From Curtobacterium sp. MCBA15_009 (GTDB lineage Bacteria; Actinomycetota; Actinomycetes; Actinomycetales; Microbacteriaceae): a stretch of DNA of 64,000 nt. A model generated the notes under the pieces. The model saw nothing but the letters and a program-made list of their open reading frames with translations, searched no databases and was not told the origin of the DNA. The translations under genes and the position numbers were made by a program. The stretch lies in NCBI RefSeq assembly GCF_001864895.1, contig NZ_MJGO01000038.1, forward strand, positions 27,226 through 91,225. The letters are read 5' to 3'. Positions 19,187 to 25,577 of the stretch are shown here, piece by piece (the first letter of the stretch is position 1; every line of letters starts with the position of its first letter).

Positions 19187-19816
19187 ATGCCCCGACCGCG
19201 CAAGTTCGACGAGGCCGACGTCGTCGAGCGCGCCCGGCGCACGTTCGCGGAGTCCGGGTTCGACGGCACGTCCCTCGACGACCTGCTCGCGGCGACCGGC
19301 CTCGGTCGGCAGAGCCTCTACAACACGTTCGGCGGCAAGAAGGAACTCTTCATGCGCGCCTTCCTCAGCGACACCGCCGAGGCCGTCGAGGTCGTGCAGG
19401 CGGTCCTGCGGAGTGCGGAGTCACCGATCGCGCGGATCCGGACGCAGTTGGTGTCCGTGGCTGTGGAGCACGGTGCAGCGCAGGGGGCACCCTCGCTGCT
19501 GCTCCGCGCGGCGGTGGAGCTGTCGGCCCGTGATCCGGAGGTCGCCGCGACCGTCACGGAGACCTTCGACACCATCCGCGCCGGCTACACGGCCTGCATC
19601 GTCGACGCGCAGGCGGCCGGCGAGGTCGAGGCCGATGCCGACGCGGAGGCGCTCGGCACCTACTTCTGCGCGGTGATCGAGGGGATGGGGGCGATCGGGC
19701 GCGTCGGGACCTCGCGAGCGGCGCTCCTGCAAGTCGGGATCGCGAGCCTCGCGGCCCTACCGATCACGCCGCTCGGCAAGGAGCGCCTCGGGACCGCGGA
19801 CGGTCCCTGGGACTGA
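19187..19816 (+). CDS. TetR/AcrR-family regulator
   Basis: 209-aa protein. N-terminal HTH: KFDEADVVERARRTFAESGF, then TSLDDLLAATGLGRQSLYNTFGGKKELF (about residues 29-56), followed by an all-helical ligand domain resembling the TetR_C_16/AefR-like group. Start ATG at 19187 with CGAGGAG upstream. Divergent from the SDR gene; likely autoregulator through the intervening palindrome. Confidence 0.9.
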   Translation: MPRPRKFDEADVVERARRTFAESGFDGTSLDDLLAATGLGRQSLYNTFGGKKELFMRAFLSDTAEAVEVVQAVLRSAESPIARIRTQLVSVAVEHGAAQGAPSLLLRAAVELSARDPEVAATVTETFDTIRAGYTACIVDAQAAGEVEADADAEALGTYFCAVIEGMGAIGRVGTSRAALLQVGIASLAALPITPLGKERLGTADGPWD

Positions 19817-19875
19817 ACGTCGGCGCACGTCAGGGTGACGCCGCGGCGACGTGACCGGCGGGGCGGGGTGCCGCC

Positions 19876-19903
19876 GCGCCTCCTGTCCGGGTCTGGAGGC
19901 GCG
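19876..19903. repeat. degenerate GCGCCTCC...GGAGGCGC inverted repeat
   Basis: Arms 19876-19883 and 19895-19902 (GCGCCTCC/GGAGGCGC) around an 11-nt loop, 60 bp after the TetR stop. The words match the dispersed GGGAGGC palindrome family but in inverted order, as if two copies had recombined. Could serve as a bidirectional terminator. Confidence 0.4.
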
Positions 19904-19940
19904 CATCCAGCGGGCGCGACGGCGCGGGTTTGAGAAGCGC

Positions 19941-20033
19941 TCACCCAGGTGGCGTCGTCCGCGCACCCTCGGTGTGGTCTGCGCCCGCCGGGCCGGTGTC
20001 GACCTGGTCGAGGTCCTCGTTCGGGTCGCCCAC
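19941..20033 (-). pseudogene. C-terminal remnant of a DUF2171-type gene
   Basis: On the minus strand, 30 codons ending in TGA (19941-19943) read VGDPNEDLDQVDTGPAGADH followed by TEGARTTPPG. The end of the intact DUF2171 protein at 28709 reads MGDAHENLDQAGTGPAGADD followed by TEGAGTTPPA. The match starts and stops sharply and no PRC-barrel portion precedes it. It is therefore a truncated paralogue 9 kb from the complete gene. Confidence 0.75.
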
Positions 20034-20080
20034 CCCACGGCCGCTCCGCCGGTTGCAGACAACCCGTTCCGCCGTGCGTG

Positions 20081-20767
20081 TCAGCGCGTCGGGTCGGGTC
20101 GGTAGTGCCGCAGCCACTGCTCCGTCTGTGCGACGTGGCTCGCCGCCGCCGTGGCTGCCGCGACCGGATCGCGCTGCCGGATGGCCCGTGCGATGGCCCG
20201 GTGCGCCTGGTCGCTGGTGTGCTTGATGGTCCGTCCGTCCGGCATGTCGAACATCTGGTACGCGCGACTGCGGCTCCGGAAGACACCGAGCAGCGCGACC
20301 ATGGTCGGGTTGCTTCCGGCTCGGGCGATCGCCTCGTGGAAGTCGGAGTCGAGCTGCGCGGACTCCTCGACGTCCGTGGTGGCCTCGAGCGCGTCGAGCA
20401 CGCCGTCGAGCTCGTCGAGCAGGTCGGTGCTGGCGCGCGCGGCGGCCTGCGCCGCGGCGTGGCTCTCGAGCACCCGGCGCAACTCGTACACGTCGAGGAG
20501 TCCGGACAGCGGCAGCAGGCCGACGGTGAGGGCGAGGCTGCCGATGATGTCCTCAGGGCGGAGCGCCGACACGTAGACGCCGGATCCGTGGCGCGACTCG
20601 ACGGCTCCGAGGGCGGAGAGCATGCGGACGGCCTCGCGCAACGACCCACGCGAGACCCCGAGCTCCTGGCAGAGGTCCGCCTCGGGCGGGAACCGCTGCC
20701 CAGCGCCGAGGCGCCCCGAGCTGATCATGTGACGCAGGCCGTGGAAGGCATCGTCGACCGCGGACAT
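20081..20767 (-). CDS. GntR/FadR-family transcriptional regulator
   Basis: 228-aa protein. Winged HTH at about 8-70 (RFPPEADLCQELGVSRGSLREAVRMLSALGAVESRHGSGVYV) and a C-terminal FCD helical domain with metal-binding-type residues (D-x3-H in DSDFHEAIARAG, later H190-type HTSDQAHRAI). Divergent from the aminotransferase/ABC-transporter operon; two TCATCTGATG elements lie between, one a perfect palindrome, so it very likely represses that operon in response to its substrate. Confidence 0.9.
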   Translation of the reverse strand: MSAVDDAFHGLRHMISSGRLGAGQRFPPEADLCQELGVSRGSLREAVRMLSALGAVESRHGSGVYVSALRPEDIIGSLALTVGLLPLSGLLDVYELRRVLESHAAAQAAARASTDLLDELDGVLDALEATTDVEESAQLDSDFHEAIARAGSNPTMVALLGVFRSRSRAYQMFDMPDGRTIKHTSDQAHRAIARAIRQRDPVAAATAAASHVAQTEQWLRHYRPDPTR

Positions 20768-20835
20768 CGTGCCCCTCTCGTCGGGGCGAGCCTACCGGCA
20801 CGAAGACGGGCCATCAACGCGCTTCGACAGACGAC

Positions 20836-20845
20836 TCATCTGATG
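20836..20845. promoter_or_regulatory. distal GntR operator copy TCATCTGATG
   Basis: The ten-base core of the downstream operator is repeated exactly here, 63 bp away (six helical turns), nearer the GntR gene start. This spacing is compatible with looping or with separate control of the divergent genes. Confidence 0.55.
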
Positions 20846-20896
20846 TCCTTGCAGGTGATCGGGCTGTTGACACGTTCGTAACGCAGTCGAAACCGG

Positions 20897-20920
20897 AGTC
20901 ATCTGATGACTTCCTAGTGT
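20897..20920 (+). promoter_or_regulatory. aminotransferase-operon promoter with perfect GntR operator
   Basis: AGTCATCTGATGACT (20897-20911) is a perfect 15-bp palindrome around a central T, matching FadR-type operators. It is followed at once by -10-like TAGTGT (20915-20920), seven bases and the ATG at 20928, so the mRNA is probably leaderless and the operator sits between -35 and -10. Confidence 0.7.
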
Positions 20921-20927
20921 TGCCGGC

Positions 20928-22172
20928 ATGGCATTCGCGACGACCACCGACGCCGCTCGAACCGACCCCGCGGTCGGCCCCGAGCCGCTGACGCTCCACG
21001 ACGGGCGGCCGGCGGCTGCTGCGTTCACGCTCGACCCGCACCTCGGCCACCTCAACCACGGCTCGTTCGGCGCTGTGCCCCGCGCCACGCAGGCCGAGCA
21101 GCAGCGCCTCCGTGACGTGATGGAAGCAGCCCCGGTCGCGTGGTTCCCGCCGTTGCCCGGGCTCGTCGCGCAGGCGCGCGGCAGCGTCGCCGAGTTCCTC
21201 GGCACCGACGTCCGGGACACCGCGTTCGTCGCGAACGCGAGTGCCGGCGCGAGCGTCGTCTACTCGAGCCTGCCGGTGGGCCGCCGGGTCGAGATCCTCG
21301 TCACCGACCACGGCTACGGAGCGGTCACGATGGGTGCCGAGCGACTCGCCCGGCGCTGGAACGGCCGCGTCCGCACCGTCTCGGTCCCGCTCGACGCCGA
21401 CCACGACACGGCAGCCGGGATCATCACGGACAGCATCACCGACGCGACGTCCCTCGTCGTCATCGACCAGGTGACGTCCCCCACGGCGCGGCGCCTGCCG
21501 GTCGGAGCGGTGGCACGGCACGCCGCGCAGCTCGGAGTGCCCGTCCTCGTCGACGGTGCGCACGCGCCCGGACTGCTCGCTGATCCGCTCGCCGACCTCG
21601 AGTGCGACTTCTGGGTCGGCAACCTGCACAAGTTCACCTGTGCACCCCGCGGGACCGGCGTCCTGGTCGCCCGCGGCCCGCTCGTCCAGGAGCTCAACCC
21701 GTCGATCGACTCCTGGGGTGCGACCGACCCCTTCCCGGAGCGCTTCGACACCCAGGGCACCCTCGACCTCACCGGTTGGCTCGCGGCGTCGACGTCGCTC
21801 GACCTGATCGGCGACACGTGGGGGTGGGACACGGCTCGCCGGTACATGTCCGACCTGGCCGACCACGCCGTCGACGTCGTGGCGGGAGCCTTCTCGGCGA
21901 TCACCGGCGAGGACCACCGCGTCGACGTCGGCATGCCCGTCGGCGCGCTCCGCCTCGTGCGACTGCCCGGGGCGCTCGCCGCCGGACACGGCGAGGGCAA
22001 CGCGCTCCGCGACCGCGTCCTGGACGAGCTCGGCGTCGAGTGCGCGTTCACGGCCTTCGCGGGCGTGGGCTACCTGCGGCTGTCGACCCACGTCTACAAC
22101 ACCGCTGCCGACTACGAGTCGTTCGCCGAACGCTGCGTGCCCGTCCTCGCGGACTGGGCCCGCACCGCCTGA
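20928..22172 (+). CDS. class V aminotransferase (isopenicillin-N-epimerase/cysteine-desulfurase fold)
   Basis: 414-aa PLP enzyme. LNHGSFGAVP (42-51) is the opening signature of the epimerase-like group; D209 and H212 in LVDGAHAPG contact PLP and K235 in NLHKFTCAPRG is the Schiff-base lysine. The reaction is not predictable; relatives racemise, desulfurate or transaminate amino-acid-like compounds. First gene of an apparent operon with an ABC importer (66 bp to the binding-protein start), so the imported solute is probably an amine or amino-sugar derivative that it processes (inference). Confidence 0.87.
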   Translation: MAFATTTDAARTDPAVGPEPLTLHDGRPAAAAFTLDPHLGHLNHGSFGAVPRATQAEQQRLRDVMEAAPVAWFPPLPGLVAQARGSVAEFLGTDVRDTAFVANASAGASVVYSSLPVGRRVEILVTDHGYGAVTMGAERLARRWNGRVRTVSVPLDADHDTAAGIITDSITDATSLVVIDQVTSPTARRLPVGAVARHAAQLGVPVLVDGAHAPGLLADPLADLECDFWVGNLHKFTCAPRGTGVLVARGPLVQELNPSIDSWGATDPFPERFDTQGTLDLTGWLAASTSLDLIGDTWGWDTARRYMSDLADHAVDVVAGAFSAITGEDHRVDVGMPVGALRLVRLPGALAAGHGEGNALRDRVLDELGVECAFTAFAGVGYLRLSTHVYNTAADYESFAERCVPVLADWARTA

Positions 22173-22238
22173 GGACCTCCGACCGCTCCACCCGTCCGAC
22201 CCTGACGACACGTGCTCCACCTGACACGAAGGACAACC

Positions 22239-23537
22239 GTGAAAAGCACCAAGATGATCGCGGCGCTCAGCCTGGGCCTCGCCACCGCGCTGCTGGCAGG
22301 AGGCTGCTCCGCCCCGAGCAGCAGCGACGGCACCGTCACCCTGCAGATGGTCGAGAGCCTGACGAACCCGACGCGCACGACGCTCCTCAAGGAGCTCCTC
22401 GCCGACTTCGAGGACGAGAACCCCGACATCCGGGTCGAGCTCATCTCGCCGCCGACCGACCAGGCCGACCAGAAGATCCAGCAGATGCTGCAGTCCGGCA
22501 ACGGTGTCGACGTGCTCGAGGTCCGCGACACGACGGTCGGACCCTTCAGCGCGAACGGCTGGATCAGCGACATGTCGACCGAACTCGACGACTGGTCCGG
22601 CTGGGACGACCTGACCGAGAACGCCGTCGACTACGCCAAGAACGACGACGGCACCGTCTACTACATCCCCTACGGCTTCTACGGATTGAGCCTCTTCTAC
22701 CGCACGGACCTCACGAAGGACGCCGGGTTCGACGCCCCGCCCGCCTCGTGGGACGACCTGCTCGAGCAGGCCACGGCGGTGCAGGAGTCGGGCGACGGCG
22801 ACTACGGCTACGCCTTCCGCGGTGGCATGAACGGCAACTCCAACCTCGTCACCGCCATCGAGGCCTACGTGGCCGACGACCTCGACACCGAGAACGCGTT
22901 CCGACTGGAGAACGGCGACACGATCTTCTCGGCGCCGGAAGCCCAGGACGCCGCCGACATGTACTTCGACCTCTTCGAGAAGGCCTCGCCGCCGTCGAGC
23001 GTCGCATGGGGCTACCCGGAGATGGTCGAGGGGTTCTCGAACGGCTCGACCGCGTTCCTCCTGCAGGACCCCGAGGTCATCAGCGCGATCGGGACCTCGA
23101 CGGCCATCGAGGCCGACCAGTGGACCACGGCACCCCTGCTGACCGGGCCGACCGGGAAAGCCGCCCAGACCGTCGCCACGTCGGGCTGGGGCACCGCTGA
23201 GTCGAGTGAGCACAAGGCCGAGGCGGCGAAGCTGATCGAGTTCCTGTCGTCGGGCGACGCCTCCACGCGCTTCACCAAGGAGAACAGCCTCGTCCCGATC
23301 CTCACCAGCGCCACCGAGGACCCGTTCTACAGCGAGGGCGCCTGGGCGAGCTACGTCACGATGACCGACGCACCGGAGACCTACATCCCCGTCGTGCAGC
23401 CGCGCACCGTCGCCTGGTGGACCGAGTGGACCCAGAAGGCCGACTCTGAGCTGCAGCGGGTCCTCGTCGGCGACATGACGAGCAAGCAACTGCTCGCCAG
23501 CTGGGACGAGTACTGGACCGAGAAGGACGCGAAGTGA
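22239..23537 (+). CDS. ABC transporter extracellular solute-binding lipoprotein (family 1)
   Basis: 432-aa protein with a lipoprotein signal peptide: KSTKMIAALSLGLATALLAGGC with lipidated C23. The rest has the family-1 sugar-binding fold (ESLTNPTRTTLLKELLADFE near the start, and VPILTSATEDPF with WWTEWTQKAD near the end). GTG start at 22239 is chosen over an earlier frame because of GAAGGA upstream and because it places the signal peptide at the N-terminus. Its TGA overlaps the next permease start (GTGA). Confidence 0.92.
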   Translation: MKSTKMIAALSLGLATALLAGGCSAPSSSDGTVTLQMVESLTNPTRTTLLKELLADFEDENPDIRVELISPPTDQADQKIQQMLQSGNGVDVLEVRDTTVGPFSANGWISDMSTELDDWSGWDDLTENAVDYAKNDDGTVYYIPYGFYGLSLFYRTDLTKDAGFDAPPASWDDLLEQATAVQESGDGDYGYAFRGGMNGNSNLVTAIEAYVADDLDTENAFRLENGDTIFSAPEAQDAADMYFDLFEKASPPSSVAWGYPEMVEGFSNGSTAFLLQDPEVISAIGTSTAIEADQWTTAPLLTGPTGKAAQTVATSGWGTAESSEHKAEAAKLIEFLSSGDASTRFTKENSLVPILTSATEDPFYSEGAWASYVTMTDAPETYIPVVQPRTVAWWTEWTQKADSELQRVLVGDMTSKQLLASWDEYWTEKDAK

Positions 23538-24553
23538 CGGTCCAGGACGCGTCCACCGCGCCGTCCGCCGTGTCGCGGGCCAGCGCCGGTGTCGCTCCTC
23601 CGGCCCCGGGCGGTCGAAGCGGCGGCAACGACCCGAGGAGGCGCGGCTCCTCACCCACGGGTCGCCGCACCTTCACGAAGCGGAAGGGACTCAGTCTCCT
23701 CGGGTTCATGGCACCCGCACTCGTCTTCGTGGCGGTGTTCGTCTACTACCCGTTGTTCGCGGGCGGCCAGATGGCGTTCCGCAACTGGAACCTCAACAAC
23801 CTCAGCGACACGTCGTGGGTGGGACTCGGCAACTTCCACGACATCCTCACCGACCCCGTCTTCTACACGGTGCTCCGGAACTCGGTCGTCTGGGTCGTCG
23901 CCTCGCTCGTGCCGCAGTTCGTGATCGGGTTCGCCCTCGCCCTGTGGCTGCAACGCAGGTTCCGGTTCCGCGGGTTGTACCAGGCGCTCGTGTTCTTCCC
24001 GTGGGCGGTGTCCGGGTTCCTCATCGGGATCCTGTTCCGCTGGATGTTCAACAGCGAGTTCGGCGTCGTGAACGACCTGCTCGCCAAGGTCGGACTGATC
24101 GACGAGCCGATCAACTGGCTCGCCGACCCGGCGACCGCCATGGTCGCCGTGCTCATCGCGAACATCTGGTACGGCGTCACGTTCTTCGCGATCATGATCC
24201 TCGCGGCGCTGCAGTCGGTGCCCGACGAGATGCTCGAAGCCGCCGCGCTCGACGGGGCCGGCAAGGTCCGCACGCTCTTCTCGATCGTGATCCCGTACAT
24301 CCGCGTCACGCTCGCGCTCACGGTGCTCCTGCGGGTCATCTGGATCTTCAACTTCCCCGACATCATCTACGGCATGACGGGCGGCGGCCCCGCCGACCGC
24401 ACCCACATCATCACCACGTGGATGATCCAGACCACCCAGCGCGGCGACTACGGCCGGGCCTCGGCGCTCGGGCTCATCGTCATCGCCGTGCTGCTCGTGT
24501 TCTCCGTGTTCTACCTGCTCGCGATGCGGGAGAAGGGACCCAAGACCCGATGA
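23534..24553 (+). CDS. ABC transporter permease (MalF-like)
   Basis: 339-aa permease with about 50 extra polar N-terminal residues (Ser/Ala/Pro/Arg-rich), then six membrane helices. The EAA loop is EAAALDGAGKVRTLFSIVIP. Starts with GTG overlapping the binding-protein stop by four bases and ends overlapping the next permease (ATGA). Partner of the carbohydrate-type importer CUT1; no ATPase gene is present, so a shared MsiK-type ATPase encoded elsewhere is likely. Confidence 0.92.
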   Translation: MTVQDASTAPSAVSRASAGVAPPAPGGRSGGNDPRRRGSSPTGRRTFTKRKGLSLLGFMAPALVFVAVFVYYPLFAGGQMAFRNWNLNNLSDTSWVGLGNFHDILTDPVFYTVLRNSVVWVVASLVPQFVIGFALALWLQRRFRFRGLYQALVFFPWAVSGFLIGILFRWMFNSEFGVVNDLLAKVGLIDEPINWLADPATAMVAVLIANIWYGVTFFAIMILAALQSVPDEMLEAAALDGAGKVRTLFSIVIPYIRVTLALTVLLRVIWIFNFPDIIYGMTGGGPADRTHIITTWMIQTTQRGDYGRASALGLIVIAVLLVFSVFYLLAMREKGPKTR

Positions 24554-25386
24554 TCGACCACGAGACCCGCTCAGCCCGGTTCGTCCGTTTCGGATTCCTC
24601 GGGCTGTGGCTCCTCATCACGCTCTTCCCGCTGTACTGGATCACCATCACGTCCCTGAAGGCGCCCGGCTCGATCTTCAGCCGGCCGCTCACGTACTGGC
24701 CGACGGAGTTCTCGCTGCAGAACTACATCGGGTTGTTCGCCAAGTCGCAGTTCGGCGTCTACGTGGTCAACAGCCTGGTCGTCAGCCTGGCGGCCGCGGT
24801 CACGGCGACGGTGATCTCGTTGCTGTCCGGCTACGTGCTCTCCCGCTTCGAGTTCCGGACGAAGGGCGCGCTGTTGACGGCGTTCTTCGTGACCCAGATG
24901 ATCCCGTCGTTCATCGCGCTGGGGCCGTTGTACCTGCTCATGACGCGCCTCGAGCTGGTCGACAACCGGGTCGGGCTCGTCCTCATCTACATCGCCGTGT
25001 GCATCCCGTTCAGCACGGTCATGCTCCGCGGGTTCTTCGCGAACGTCCCCGCCGCACTCGAGGAAGCGGCCATGATCGACGGCTGCTCGCGGTTCGGCGC
25101 GCTCTTCCGCGTGATCGTGCCCGTGATGAAGCCGGGGATCGTCGCGGCCTTCATCTTCAACTTCGTCAACTGCTGGAACGAGCTGTTCCTGTCGACGACC
25201 CTGATGAACAGCGACGCGAACAAGACCCTGCCGACCGCGATCAACGGCTTCATCAGCAGCTTCAACATCGACTGGGGACCCATGTCGGCGGCCGCGGTCC
25301 TGACCGTCATCCCGACCATGGTGCTGTTCGCGTTCGCGAGTCGGTGGATCGTGCAGGGGCTCACGGCGGGCGCGGTCAAGGGCTGA
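24550..25386 (+). CDS. ABC transporter permease (MalG-like)
   Basis: 278-aa permease with six helices; EAA loop EEAAMIDGCSRFGALFRVIVP. ATG overlaps the preceding stop by four bases. Third component of the importer with the binding protein at 22239 and the permease at 23534. Confidence 0.93.
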   Translation: MIDHETRSARFVRFGFLGLWLLITLFPLYWITITSLKAPGSIFSRPLTYWPTEFSLQNYIGLFAKSQFGVYVVNSLVVSLAAAVTATVISLLSGYVLSRFEFRTKGALLTAFFVTQMIPSFIALGPLYLLMTRLELVDNRVGLVLIYIAVCIPFSTVMLRGFFANVPAALEEAAMIDGCSRFGALFRVIVPVMKPGIVAAFIFNFVNCWNELFLSTTLMNSDANKTLPTAINGFISSFNIDWGPMSAAAVLTVIPTMVLFAFASRWIVQGLTAGAVKG

Positions 25387-25577
25387 CGCGGCGGGGCTCC
25401 TCGCCCTGTCGTCCAGTCCGAGGTGTTCCGTCCAGACGGAGCGGTTCGGGTAGCCCGGACGCACGGCGGCTGTTCGCCCTGCTTGGCCCCCACACGGGAG
25501 GAAGCGCAACCCGAGTTCCCCTCGGTACGGTGAGCGCAACCGTGACCGCATCGGTCGCATCCACCCGAAGGATCCCC

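Noticed and set aside
20814..23654. 946-aa open frame on the minus strand
   Set aside because: Antisense to the aminotransferase and binding-protein genes; its low-complexity Arg/Gly/Val content is a reverse-strand artefact.
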